Positions 40,770 to 49,390 of a DNA stretch of 59,261 bases are shown here, piece by piece. Every line of letters begins with the position of its first letter. The first letter of the stretch is position 1. Under the pieces are notes generated by a model. The model searched no databases, had not been told where the DNA came from, and worked only from the letters and a program-made list of their open reading frames with translations. Made by a program: the position numbers and the translations under genes. This stretch comes from CAZDWZ01 sp964509425 (GTDB taxonomy: Bacteria > Bdellovibrionota_C > UBA2361 > SZUA-149 > CAZDWZ01): positions 1-59,261 of the forward strand of contig CAZDWZ010000021.1 of NCBI GenBank assembly GCA_964509425.1, read 5' to 3'.

Positions 40770-42691
40770 CACTGCTCACTCCGCGGCTCACTCCAATTTG
40801 GAGAGAGATCTTGAAGTCCGGCCTCCTTCGCGTAGCTCTTTGCCGCGCGTCCGCTCGCGTCGACGTCGAAAGGCGAGCCTCCTTTCGCAAGAAGCATCTC
40901 CGCTGCACCTCGATTCCGAGAGAGGAGCGCGTGCAACAGCGCGGTCCGTCCTTCATTGTCTCGGGCCGTGACGCGCGCCCCCTTCTGCAGAAGATAGCGA
41001 ATTGTTGCCTCAGCCGCCCCTCTCCCCTCTCCAAGAGCGGTCGCGTCCATCAGCGGCGTGCGACCGGTGACGTCGCGTGCATCAATTTTACTCAAGCCAT
41101 ACTCGCGTGAGAGCAGTCGCTGCAGGACTCCGATCCGATGGAGCGCAGCGGAAACGTGCAGCGAGCTTTTTCCTTTTCCGTTCAGAGCAGAGACATCAGC
41201 GCCGAGATCGAGCAACTTGCTCAAAAGGTCCATGTCATACCTGTCGACCGCCCAGTGAATCGGGCAGTTCGAAGAATTGTCGCAGATATTCGGATTCACG
41301 TTGCAATAGTAGAGTTGAAGTGCCGAATAGTAAAAATTATGATTTAGCGCGTACATCAGGGGGGTCTCTCCCTTTTTGTTCCTGATGTTCAAATCGGCTT
41401 GAAAATCGCGAAGGAAATAGATCGAATTTTGAAACGGGTTGTGCGTCGCATGATGTGCCGCGGAGTTTCCGTTTGCATCAACCACGTTTTTCGCTCCTCC
41501 GGCATCGAGATAGGCGTAGACGTTGAGACTGCGCCAATCCCCGTCAGAAATCACTTTCAGCGCACCGATCGGATCGGAAAGTTTTACATGAATGCCCCAA
41601 AGGGACTTCAAGAACGTGAGATCGATGCCGAGGAAGGATTCGGTCTGCAGAAGTTTGCTTCCTACCCAACGCTTGGTGTTCATTTGGTTCGCGGTGATCG
41701 CAAGCAAGACGATGACAATCGCTGTTATCAGCGTCCATCGGAGCAGTGAAACCGGTCGTCTCCTTTTCCGCTGTTGGATGCGGCGAAGGAAAGAAAACCT
41801 GAGAACTTCCGGCATCGCGGATTCTGAATTTTTGGGCAGGTGTTCGCTGATCAGCGCAGAAACTTCCGCCGCCGACGCGAAACGCCGCTTCGGATCTTTC
41901 TCCAGACACTTCATCACCAGCTCTTGGAACCAGAGGGGGATTTTGGTGCCCCCATCTTCCCGGAACGCGGGTACAGGCTCGGAGATATGCAGCTTGCCGT
42001 AAGCAACATACGATTCGCCTTCGAACGGCAACCTGCCCTGAGACAATTGGTATGCGAGGATGCCGAATGAATACACGTCGGCTCTCGTATCGACCACTTC
42101 CCCGCGGAATTGTTCAGGCGCCATATACGACGGAGTGCCGATCGATTCACCTGTTTGGGTGAGGCCGAATTCGGACTCGAGGCTCTTGGCGAGTCCGAAG
42201 TCCGCCAACTTTACTATTCCCGAGTAAGACACCAGAATGTTCGACGGCTTGAGATCACGATGGACGACGCCCGATGTATGAGCATAGGCGAGGCCATTCG
42301 CCGTGTCGGAGAGCATGAGCAGGCATTCATCGAAATCAAGGGGTCGGCTCTCGTTCTCCTCGAGAAAGGCCTCGAGGCTCTTCCCTTCGATGAGCTCCAT
42401 CGTAATGTAACATCTCCGATCGCTGTCGCTGTAGAAGTCGAAGATCTGAACAATGTTTGGGTGGGTGAATTGACGCGCGAGAATGACTTGGGCGCGGAAT
42501 CTCTCGAGCGCCGCGGCATCCGAGAGGAGATGCGGATGGAGAACTTTGAGGGCGATTTTTTCTCCGTCGAGCTCCCGGTCGCTCACTTCATACACCGCAC
42601 CGTTTGCGCCAAGTCCGAGGTGCCGACGAACAGCGTAGCGTCCGTTCTGAAACGGCCGGGGAAGCCTCGTATTTTTCGTGTGCGCGAACAT
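40769..42691 (-). CDS. Membrane Ser/Thr protein kinase with ankyrin repeats, first of a pair
   Basis: A 640-residue protein. Kinase domain about 18-285 with GLGANGAVY, K49 (IALKV), HRDLKPSN (H144-R145-D146), DFG 164-166 and GTPSYMAPEQFRG. A basic stretch precedes a membrane segment at about 317-336. The C-terminal half holds six or so ankyrin repeats (RNKKGETPLMYALNHNFY, LDLGADVSALNGKGKSSL, LLQKGARVTARDNEGRTALL). An extracytoplasmic ankyrin sensor on a cytoplasmic kinase is an uncommon layout. The GAGG ribosome binding site is about 10 nt from ATG. Confidence 0.9.
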   Translation of the reverse strand: MFAHTKNTRLPRPFQNGRYAVRRHLGLGANGAVYEVSDRELDGEKIALKVLHPHLLSDAAALERFRAQVILARQFTHPNIVQIFDFYSDSDRRCYITMELIEGKSLEAFLEENESRPLDFDECLLMLSDTANGLAYAHTSGVVHRDLKPSNILVSYSGIVKLADFGLAKSLESEFGLTQTGESIGTPSYMAPEQFRGEVVDTRADVYSFGILAYQLSQGRLPFEGESYVAYGKLHISEPVPAFREDGGTKIPLWFQELVMKCLEKDPKRRFASAAEVSALISEHLPKNSESAMPEVLRFSFLRRIQQRKRRRPVSLLRWTLITAIVIVLLAITANQMNTKRWVGSKLLQTESFLGIDLTFLKSLWGIHVKLSDPIGALKVISDGDWRSLNVYAYLDAGGAKNVVDANGNSAAHHATHNPFQNSIYFLRDFQADLNIRNKKGETPLMYALNHNFYYSALQLYYCNVNPNICDNSSNCPIHWAVDRYDMDLLSKLLDLGADVSALNGKGKSSLHVSAALHRIGVLQRLLSREYGLSKIDARDVTGRTPLMDATALGEGRGAAEATIRYLLQKGARVTARDNEGRTALLHALLSRNRGAAEMLLAKGGSPFDVDASGRAAKSYAKEAGLQDLSPNWSEPRSEQ

Positions 42692-42905
42692 GTTGCGGCA
42701 ACCTCGAAGGAATTCGCGGAAATCTTAAAGATCATCGGCACTTGACGCGTGAATCTCCACGCTGAACTGCGGCGATCGCGTTCGACACTTCAGCACCCCA
42801 TACGGAGTAAAAACTTCTGATAGTCCAAAGAGTTGAGGAAAGCTTCGCCTTAAAAGCTTCCCGGACATTGGGGAAGCCAGCGGGACCGGGCGGTGGAAAT
42901 GGGGA

Positions 42906-44111
42906 TTACATCGAGCGCGTTCGGAGGAATTGCTTGAGAGTCGCCTCAAACGACGTCACGATGTTTTTCTCGGTATGCGGCACGGTCGTGAAATTCATGA
43001 GCTGCCAGTCCGATCCCGCGTAGATAGCCTCGCAGGCGCCGATGAGATCATCGTTTCGAAAAAGGCCGAAGCATTTGTTCTTCGGAGAATACATCTCGTC
43101 GGGAGTCTCGAAGTGTTTGTTTGCTCGAATAAGCTGGTCGAGCAGGAGCCCTCGAGCTAGCTGGCGCTCTTCAAGAGAGAGAATTTCCCGTACTTCGACT
43201 CGCTCTTGAAGAATCTTCGTGCCGGAGCCTTCGGAAACGTGAACAACTTTCTGGAGAAGCTGCTCAAGCTTAACGGCCGTATCGGCCGGCGCGGTCGAGA
43301 GTGCGCCTTGAAAGAGCTCGCTCGCCTTTTTATCTATCTCGGCCACAACTTTTACTCCTTCTTTACTAAGCACAAAATTCGCACCGCGGGCCGTCGAGCG
43401 CTTCGATTTCCCGTCAGAGGACTCGACGAGCTTTCGCTCTCTCAACGACGCAAGAGTCCGGGTGAGCGTGCTCGCATCAAAAGGAAGATGCTTTTGAACA
43501 TCGCTCAAGCCGCTCTCGGGCCGAAGCTGTAGCTCGCGGAGAAAGTGATACTGCGTGCTCGAATACTCTGACCTCATGAAGTGATGACCGGTCATTCCTG
43601 TGCCGCGGCCGAGCCGGACAATCTCGAGCGTGATGGGATGATCTCCGGGCAGATACGTCGCCGGAAAACAGTCCAGACCGTCGGCAAGAAGCTTCATTCG
43701 GTGCGCAAGGTCATACTGCTCCCGCACCGTGAGGTTCTTGAGACACGCCTGCAAAATCTGGTTGTTCGATTCTTGAAGCTCCTGGACCATCTCTGTTCCC
43801 GAAGCAGTGACGAAGATCTCTTTCTCTCGGCTGTCTCCGGCACTCACTTCGGTTCTCAAATGACCTTTTTCCACCAACGAGGAGATCATGCGGGAGATGG
43901 TGCTCTTCTCGAGATGGAGCACTTCCGTGAGGCGTTTTGCGGAGAGTCCGGGCTCCGCAAAAGTTTGGACGAGAATTTGTGACTCCGAGATCCCGAGATT
44001 CCCGACTTGATAGGACACCCGGATCTTCCGCCGAAAGAGATAGAAGTCCTGCAGGAGATGGTGAATCCGAGCCGTAATTTCAGTGGGCTGTGATGAGTTT
44101 CGCTGAGACAT
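42906..44111 (-). CDS. Double-MarR regulator fused to a GNAT-like domain
   Basis: A 401-residue protein; ATG 44109-44111 is preceded by GAGGAGG at about 12 nt, and ATGs 57-66 nt further upstream are possible. The first MarR winged helix spans about 10-130 (LSAKRLTEVLHLEKSTISRM, SLVEKGHLRTEVSAGDSREK). A second lies at about 170-270 (GLSDVQKHLPFDASTLTRTL, SLRERKLVESSDGKSKRS). The last 90 residues (LFRNDDLIGACEAIYAGSDW) look like a degenerate acetyltransferase-type domain that could sense acyl-CoA. Known relatives have one MarR plus GNAT, so two MarR units in one chain are unusual. Confidence 0.78.
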   Translation of the reverse strand: MSQRNSSQPTEITARIHHLLQDFYLFRRKIRVSYQVGNLGISESQILVQTFAEPGLSAKRLTEVLHLEKSTISRMISSLVEKGHLRTEVSAGDSREKEIFVTASGTEMVQELQESNNQILQACLKNLTVREQYDLAHRMKLLADGLDCFPATYLPGDHPITLEIVRLGRGTGMTGHHFMRSEYSSTQYHFLRELQLRPESGLSDVQKHLPFDASTLTRTLASLRERKLVESSDGKSKRSTARGANFVLSKEGVKVVAEIDKKASELFQGALSTAPADTAVKLEQLLQKVVHVSEGSGTKILQERVEVREILSLEERQLARGLLLDQLIRANKHFETPDEMYSPKNKCFGLFRNDDLIGACEAIYAGSDWQLMNFTTVPHTEKNIVTSFEATLKQFLRTRSM

Positions 44112-44221
44112 GAAGTTGCAAAGCCTCCTCGCGGCAATCGATTGCGAATCGAGAAGGACATACTCCATTTGTTGCATAGCGAAACCCACACAGCATCTTA
44201 TTGAGCATAATCTACAACAAA

Positions 44222-44238
44222 TTGCGTGCTACCCGCAA
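44222..44238. promoter_or_regulatory. TTGCG-N7-CGCAA inverted repeat upstream of MarR gene
   Basis: TTGCGTGCTACCCGCAA (44222-44238) is a 5-bp inverted repeat. A related near-palindrome TTGCGGGCCGCAA stands at 44366-44378, and ACAACTAT-like words lie close to both. Position upstream of a MarR-type gene suggests operator sites, but the evidence is sequence symmetry only. Confidence 0.35.
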
Positions 44239-44798
44239 CTATACAACTCTGAGAGTTTCGTTTGCCTGCCATTTTATGGCCCTCAGATGGCTTTCATCAA
44301 AAAAACCTTCGGATCGGTTGAATTCGCTTGCCATTGCATGATACAACTATCTTGTCAGACACAAATTGCGGGCCGCAACCGTTTTTTGTTAGGGCGAAAT
44401 GGGTAGAGGAAGCTCCGGAGAAATCTCCGGGGCATGAAAAAACTTTGAATCCGAAGTCGTTTCCTGCCTGTTGACGAAAAATCGGGAACCTATCCGCAGT
44501 GTGAAGATTGTCTTGCTGCTGTCCATTCGTCGGCACTTTAAGCTCCACCAAATATCATAACTATTTCACTGCTGGTATTTTACGAGTGGTTAGTTGGCTC
44601 TTGCACAAGTTGTTCATTCTCGCCCGCCGCGACGAGGAGAAGTTTTCGCTGTTTCTCACTGGAGGAATTTGTTGGTCCTTCCGCGAGAAACAGAGGTGAT
44701 AGGAAAAGGGATATTTTCGGTTTTTTAATTTTTTACACTGTTAGTACATTGCTCCTCACGACGCCCTTTCGGCTCTCCCTCGGACACAGCGACAAAAT
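44239..44798. other. A/T-rich gene-free region before the cassette array
   Basis: About 560 bases, with no supportable gene. It marks the change from host-like base composition to the G+C-rich array on the right. Apart from the second TTGCG palindrome, only runs of T (near 44729-44740) stand out; these might end transcripts. Confidence 0.35.
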
Positions 44799-45050
44799 CG
44801 AAGGTAGCTGGAGAAGCATCCCGGCTTTTCCCGCTACCTTCGACGATCGCAAGAAAGTCGGTTGGTAGCCTATTGAACGGTCCATGTGACTCACACATGG
44901 TATCGGAAGCATGACGCGACCGAACGGCCTAGGCATTATGCCAAAGAGGCCATTGAAGTGTCGGCGCCGGTCATGGGTAGTAAGCGGAGGCACTTCGCCG
45001 AAGCCGAACCCCTGAGTTGCCGGACAACCCCCGATCTTCAATAGGGCAGC

Positions 45051-45440
45051 ATGTCGAAGTTCCTCCGTCTCGAGATCAACCCGAAGAGCGACGAGGCCCG
45101 CGTGGTCGTCAACGTCGTCTTGGGCGACCCCACCACCAACGGTCCCCTCGCCAAGGACGCCGACGCCGCCGCGAAGGAGCTGGCCGACAGCGGCCAGTTG
45201 GCGGGCAAGGTGGTCCTCGTCTACGGACGGGCGATGGTGCCGGTCGGTGCGGTGCTGGGACACCGCCTCGCTCACGTGACGAAGGCTGTGCTGGTGTACG
45301 CCGCGACGGATAACCGCTTCATCGTGGTCACCAACCACGACGGAAGCTACACCGTCGGCGACGAACACACGCCCGAGTCCTTCGGTCTCACGCCGAGCGA
45401 GTGCGGCTACCGGCCCCCCCAGCCGAAGCCGACGACCTGA
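45051..45440 (+). CDS. Csx3-like protein
   Basis: A 129-residue protein starting at ATG 45051 with AGGG about 6 nt upstream. The core (residues 51-103: AGKVVLVYGRAMVPVGAVLG, HRLAHVTKAVLVY, then IVVTNHDGSYTVGDE) follows the Csx3/Crn3 pattern of GKxVxxxGRAPxxLxxxxxH...xVAVYDPR...VVxxSHxxxYxVGD. Csx3 proteins bind or degrade cyclic tetra-adenylate from type III CRISPR systems. Here the usual acidic DPR after the VY strand reads AATDNR, so catalysis may be altered. The next gene is a P-loop protein like the one fused to some Csx3 proteins. No CRISPR is present in the window. Confidence 0.65.
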   Translation: MSKFLRLEINPKSDEARVVVNVVLGDPTTNGPLAKDADAAAKELADSGQLAGKVVLVYGRAMVPVGAVLGHRLAHVTKAVLVYAATDNRFIVVTNHDGSYTVGDEHTPESFGLTPSECGYRPPQPKPTT

Positions 45441-45498
45441 TCTCGAACGCAAGGAGATGCTTCGCTGACTCGCTGTCAGTGAAGTAAGCACAGTGCTA

Positions 45499-45787
45499 AC
45501 AGGTGCAATAGGGCAACTCCCCTATCACCTGTTTCTCCTCACGAGAATTTTCCGTCCGGGAAGTTCTCGTGAGGAACAATCAAAACAGCGAAATGCCACT
45601 ATTTCAATTGCTTCACTTGAGAAGGAAGCAATTGAGAAACAGCAGTGGCAAGAAAGTTCATCAAAGGATTTTCACATTTTTAACGGAGTGCGGCTCTCGT
45701 TGCCCGCCCTCCGATCCAAAGAAGTTATTTGGTTTGGTGCGTTTCAGCATCGCGAGAAAAGACCGCGGTGTTGAAACGCACCAAACC
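45499..45787. repeat. Four successive hairpins between csx3-like and P-loop genes
   Basis: Stems: 45499-45532 (ACAGGTG/CACCTGT with ATAGGG/CCCTAT), 45538-45573 (CTCACGAGAA/TTCTCGTGAG), 45594-45650 (TGCCACT/AGTGGCA enclosing TTTCAATTGCTTC and its complement), and 45731-45787 (GGTTTGGTGCGTTTCA against its exact complement). The last ends about 23 nt before the next start codon and is followed by CCGAAAGGAAAAAC, the likely ribosome binding site. Confidence 0.85.
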
Positions 45788-45810
45788 ACTGCCCTGCCGA
45801 AAGGAAAAAC

Positions 45811-46422
45811 ATGAAAGCTCCGATCAAGGTCATCGTCGCGGGCGCGCCCCAGTCCGGAAAGTCGTGTTTGTGGTACTCGCTGCGCGCCGCCTTCGGGGTG
45901 TTCGGCGATTACCTGTGGATCCTCTGGGCCTGCCCCGACGGCGAGGGCAGTTGGTTCCACTCGGCAACCCATGCGGCGGGCGTCGACAACGCCCGCGCCA
46001 TGAAAACGATCGCCAAAGGGACCTTCACCCCCGAGATCGTGACCCTGTTCGAGGGTCAGGTGAAAAACGCGGCTCTCCCGCTCTTCGGCATCGACATCGG
46101 CGGGAAGATCACGGCGGAAAACCGGCGCATCTGTGCCGGGGCCACGCACGTGATCTATCTCGCTGGAGACGATCCGGGCACGGGCGAAGATTGGCAGTCC
46201 CGTCTCGCCCCGTGGAAGGCCTTCGCCGCGGAGTTGGGTCTCATCCCTCTCGCGGAACTGAAGTCCGACTACAACGGCACCGAAGACGTGATCGAGCCGG
46301 TCGGCACGGACGGCATCTTCCGGGCGAACATCCACCACCTCGACCGGAACGACGCGACAATCGTTTCCCGGCCGGCGGTGTTGGAACTCGCCCGGTATCT
46401 GATCGCCTACCGCGACGCGTGA
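45811..46422 (+). CDS. P-loop NTPase like the ATPase half of Csx3-AAA proteins
   Basis: A 203-residue protein with AAAGGAAAAAC before ATG 45811. Walker A is GAPQSGKS (11-18). A conserved ACPDGEGSW block (40-48) and a Walker B-like strand LFGIDIGGKIT (91-101), then ENRRICAGATHVIYLAGDDP (103-122), match the small ATPase domain that is fused to Csx3 in some bacteria. Here the two parts are separate neighbouring genes. It probably binds a nucleotide or a nucleotide-derived ligand. The family match is from memory of those motifs; no substrate is known. Confidence 0.65.
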   Translation: MKAPIKVIVAGAPQSGKSCLWYSLRAAFGVFGDYLWILWACPDGEGSWFHSATHAAGVDNARAMKTIAKGTFTPEIVTLFEGQVKNAALPLFGIDIGGKITAENRRICAGATHVIYLAGDDPGTGEDWQSRLAPWKAFAAELGLIPLAELKSDYNGTEDVIEPVGTDGIFRANIHHLDRNDATIVSRPAVLELARYLIAYRDA

Positions 46423-46472
46423 CTTGAAGTGCACGGACGCGCTTCTTTGGAGAACAGCAGCGACGCCACTGT

Positions 46473-46712
46473 CTGTTTCTCCAATTTTTCTCAATCGAGA
46501 AAAGTTGGGGACAGCAAAACTTTTCCAAGTTTCAAACGAGTAATCAAGAGACTGCGATTCTCTCCGCTGGAGGCACTCCCGATGTGAGCCCTCCCTGGAG
46601 AGACAGCAGATGTGGTTTAGGATTTTCCTCCCTTCGTAAGTTGAGATCGTAAATCCGTAGATTCGGCCGACGGAGCTTTCGTCTGCGGACTCTACGGATT
46701 CCCAGGATCTCA
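46473..46712. repeat. Hairpins before the Fic gene
   Basis: One stem is at 46473-46514 (CTGTTTCTCCAA...TTGGGGACAG with TTTTCTC/GAGAAAA). A long one at 46642-46712 pairs TGAGATC with GATCTCA and AATCCGTAGA with TCTACGGATT, and has a GACG/CGTC tip. The long stem ends 16 nt before the Fic start codon, with GGGGG between, so it could hide or expose the ribosome binding site. Confidence 0.8.
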
Positions 46713-46727
46713 GAAAGGGGGTGGTCC

Positions 46728-47330
46728 GTGAGCGATATCATCGCTCCCGCCCTCGCGAATTTGCGGGTTACGTCCCGCACCGCGAAGGGCGTTTCGGACA
46801 CGACCTCGGCACCGGGCAAGAAAAAGCTCGTGGTCGCCGAGGGGACCGGCCTCGCCAGCAAAGCCGAAGAAAAATTCGTGCTGGCATTGACTTGGGCGCT
46901 CGAGCAACGGCTCGAAATGCCCACGGCTGACGATGTCGAACGGTTCGTTCTCGAAGTTGCGGCGCGTGTCAGCGACGGTCTGCTCGATGATGGTGAATCA
47001 CTCCTCCGGGAGCACGAAACCAAATTCGAGATGCAGACGCGTGTGATTCACATCCGGGAAGCCTTGGCCGGCTTTTTCCGGGAACTCGCGGAGCAGCTTT
47101 GCAACAACCATGACCCGGTCGCTACGGCGGCTTGGGTCGAATGGCGGCTTGATGCGCGTATCCACCCGTTTACGGACGGGTGCGGGCGCTCGACCAAAGT
47201 AATCGCATACTGGGTTCTCGTTCGCGCAGGCCTGATGCTGCCGACCTACGAGTCCCGGGACCGCTATTACCAATTGGTCGTGCTTACCCTCGAAGAGTGG
47301 ACCGCTTACTATCGCACGCTCTTTGCGTGA
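46728..47330 (+). CDS. Fic-domain protein (AMP-transferase type)
   Basis: A 200-residue protein starting at GTG 46728 with GGGGG 7 nt upstream. The Fic motif is IHPFTDGCGRSTK (H146 to K157; canonical HPFxxGNGR with Cys in place of Asn), followed by a helix typical of the fold. Fic enzymes move AMP or other groups onto hydroxyl side chains. I see no inhibitory S/TxxxEG/N helix in the same chain, so control would come from another protein or there is none. The N-terminal 45 residues are basic and flexible. Confidence 0.82.
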   Translation: MSDIIAPALANLRVTSRTAKGVSDTTSAPGKKKLVVAEGTGLASKAEEKFVLALTWALEQRLEMPTADDVERFVLEVAARVSDGLLDDGESLLREHETKFEMQTRVIHIREALAGFFRELAEQLCNNHDPVATAAWVEWRLDARIHPFTDGCGRSTKVIAYWVLVRAGLMLPTYESRDRYYQLVVLTLEEWTAYYRTLFA

Positions 47331-47722
47331 CGTAGGCGGCCTGTTCGAGAATCGGCATCAAGCGGAGGAGTGAGAGAAAGCCGGCTCTCCTCCTCCGCGC
47401 AGAAAGAAGGTGAACCCGGAAGGTTCAACCACTTTGCTGTCTCTGCCGGCTTTTTTTCGCCGGACTCTTGTCGGCTGGGACCATTCAGCCGTAGAACAGC
47501 AAACCGTTCTTTTGTTCTCTTCGAAACTTCTCTTTCTCTCGCGCAGCCGTGTTTAGCTTCTCGATATCTCCGGCATATGCCGGTCTTCTCGTTTTTCGCT
47601 TCCACGCGCTCTCTTATATGGGACAACAGCGGTTCTCAATTTTTTAATTCAATAGAGGTTGGTTCGACGTTCGGACCGCCACACGAAAACTTCTCTCACC
47701 TACTCCTGAAGGGAGGTTCGTC
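47331..47722. repeat. Hairpin-rich spacer between Fic and MYG1 genes
   Basis: About 390 bases without a gene. A stem at 47362-47398 (GCGGAGGA/TCCTCCGC with GAGAG/CTCTC) is followed by GGTGAACC..GGTTCAACC and by GCCGGC/GCCGG repeats near 47445-47465. Frames through it give low-complexity peptides and are not considered coding. Confidence 0.65.
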
Positions 47723-48652
47723 ATGCGTGGGGTAACCCACGGAGGTCCTTTTCAAGCGGACGAGCTGCTCTGCTGGCTCATCCTAAGGATCCTCTATCCG
47801 GACCTGCAACTGACTCGGACGTTCGACCGCGCGATTATCGAAGCCGCCTGGATGGCATGGGACATCTCGGGCATCTACAACCACCTGCTCCGGCGCTACG
47901 ACCATCACCAAGCAGACGGGCTCCAAGAACGGCGCCGCGCGAACGGAATTCCGCGAGCTGCTCTCGGACTAATCTGGCTTCACTACGGGGAGCGGTTCGT
48001 TACGCCGTACGCGGTTCGGTTCGGAGTCTCCGCGGAACGCCTCGCTCGCCAGATCGACCGAAATCTCATCGAGGCTCTGGACGCAGCGGACAGCGGTGAG
48101 CGGGACGGCGGATTCTCGCTCGCCGGGACGCCGACAGTTTCGCTTCGCGCCTACACACTGACCGAGATCGTCGAGGCGATGAATCCGCATCCGCCGATCG
48201 ACGAATGTGGCGCGGACGACTATGACCGGGCGTTTTTTGCGGCGGCCGAAAAGCTCTGGCCGATCTTCGAGGCCATTATTATCTCTGAGGCCTCTAAGCT
48301 GCGGGCCGCGGAAGAGGTCGAACGGCAGTACACCTCCGGTGAGATTCTGGTGCTTGAAGCAAACTGCGACTTTCGAGACGCAGTGAGCGAACCGGGTCTC
48401 ATCCCGATCGTGTATGTCGTGTTTCCTCTCGCGCCCGATCGATGGGCCGTGCAAGCGGTCGGCATCGCCCCGGGCTCGCAAACCCTGCGGCGGCCATTGC
48501 CGAAGAGCTGGGCGGGACTTGCCGGCCAGACGTTGCGCTCGTTAACCAGTGTCCAAGATGCGATTGCGGTGAGCAGCACCGGCTTTCGCGGCACCTCCCT
48601 GAGCCGAGCCGGAGCAATCCGCCTCGCCGAGCTTGCTCTTGGGACCAACTAA
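47723..48652 (+). CDS. MYG1 family (UPF0160) metal-dependent protein
   Basis: A 309-residue protein starting at ATG 47723 with GGGAGG 6 nt upstream. Family landmarks: THGGPFQADELLCWLILRIL (5-24), WDISGIYN (46-53), RYDHHQADG (58-66), GIPRAALGLIWLHYG, then near the C-terminus PIVYVVFPLAPDRWAVQAVG and RRPLPKSWAGLAG. MYG1 proteins are DHH-like; the eukaryotic member is a 3'-5' RNA exonuclease. A nuclease or phosphodiesterase role is likely. It is striking next to a Csx3-like protein that would act on cyclic oligonucleotides. Confidence 0.88.
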   Translation: MRGVTHGGPFQADELLCWLILRILYPDLQLTRTFDRAIIEAAWMAWDISGIYNHLLRRYDHHQADGLQERRRANGIPRAALGLIWLHYGERFVTPYAVRFGVSAERLARQIDRNLIEALDAADSGERDGGFSLAGTPTVSLRAYTLTEIVEAMNPHPPIDECGADDYDRAFFAAAEKLWPIFEAIIISEASKLRAAEEVERQYTSGEILVLEANCDFRDAVSEPGLIPIVYVVFPLAPDRWAVQAVGIAPGSQTLRRPLPKSWAGLAGQTLRSLTSVQDAIAVSSTGFRGTSLSRAGAIRLAELALGTN

Positions 48653-48656
48653 CCCC

Positions 48657-48695
48657 GGGGCACAAAAGGTTCTCTCTTGAGACCCGCTGTGCCCC
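48657..48695. repeat. Hairpin after the MYG1 gene
   Basis: GGGGCACA (48657-48664) and TGTGCCCC (48688-48695) are perfect complements that start 4 bp after the stop codon. It is probably a transcript 3' end or processing structure. The next 120 bases lead to the ribosome binding site of the following gene. Confidence 0.7.
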
Positions 48696-48816
48696 ACGCT
48701 TTCCGCTCACGTATTTTGCCGCTCTCCCTGTGTTCATCACTTGATAGCGTTCTCCGCGCGTGCGGTGACGTTTTTGAGGTGAAACCAACAGGAAACACCC
48801 GAAAGGAAAATAGGTT

Positions 48817-49095
48817 ATGCGAATCATCATCACCGACATCCACTGGACCTGCGGCCAAGACATGAACGAGCAGCAGACCGCCGCTCGCGCGATGACCCTG
48901 ATGGCGGAGTTCGTCCCCGTCATCGGCCGGAAGGAATTCCTCGCTCTCGAGAAGTGGCCGGACGGAAAGGACACCGTCATCGTCGCCACCGCTGAAGGAA
49001 AGCGAGATGTGCAGCTGTGCGTGAGAGCTGCTCGTCTCGGCGCGACGGCGATCTTCGCCGACGACGGCAACGGGAAACTGGTCGAGGTCGCCTGA
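48817..49095 (+). CDS. Small protein of unknown function in the array
   Basis: A 92-residue protein starting at ATG 48817 after CCGAAAGGAAAATAGGTT. It alternates strands and helices (MRIIITDIHWTCGQDMNEQQ, DTVIVATAEGKRDVQLCVRA, ARLGATAIFADDGNGKLVEV), suggesting a small alpha/beta fold. No family is recognised. Good ribosome binding site, G+C-rich codons and flanking hairpins support a real gene. Confidence 0.6.
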   Translation: MRIIITDIHWTCGQDMNEQQTAARAMTLMAEFVPVIGRKEFLALEKWPDGKDTVIVATAEGKRDVQLCVRAARLGATAIFADDGNGKLVEVA

Positions 49096-49107
49096 TCTCA
49101 TCTCCTC

Positions 49108-49341
49108 GCGAGGTGAGCGCGGGACGACCGAAAGGTTTTCTCAGCGCTTCACCTCGCAACTTTGATCCTGCCCGCCCCCGAGCCGCAAACAGGCGATGTC
49201 ACTGTTGAAACACTCACTTCGCTTCTGCTGTTGTTGTTGCAAACGACAAGATCAGGAGACGAAAGAGATTTATGTTTTTTTTGGTCAATCTCGTTTCCAT
49301 CGGATGATGCGCGGACTGTTCGATTGAAATTTTTCAGTCGA
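49108..49341. repeat. Hairpins before the sigma-like gene
   Basis: The stem at 49108-49157 pairs GCGAGGTGA-GCGC with GCGC-TTCACCTCGC. A near-palindrome at 49320-49341 pairs TCGATTGAAA with TTTTCAGTCGA. The 295-bp spacer has no gene. Confidence 0.7.
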
Positions 49342-49390
49342 GATCATTGAAGCGAACGGTTCGACGCACAACAGTTTCAACAGGTGAAAA

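Noticed and set aside
44733..45491. 252-residue minus-strand ORF over the Csx3-like gene
   Set aside because: It reads through spacer hairpins, has R/G/V-rich composition and no motif. The plus-strand product has family-like features and a ribosome binding site.
45661..46494. 277-residue minus-strand ORF opposite the P-loop gene
   Set aside because: The plus strand has Walker A and B motifs; the minus translation has no domain and crosses the hairpin spacer.
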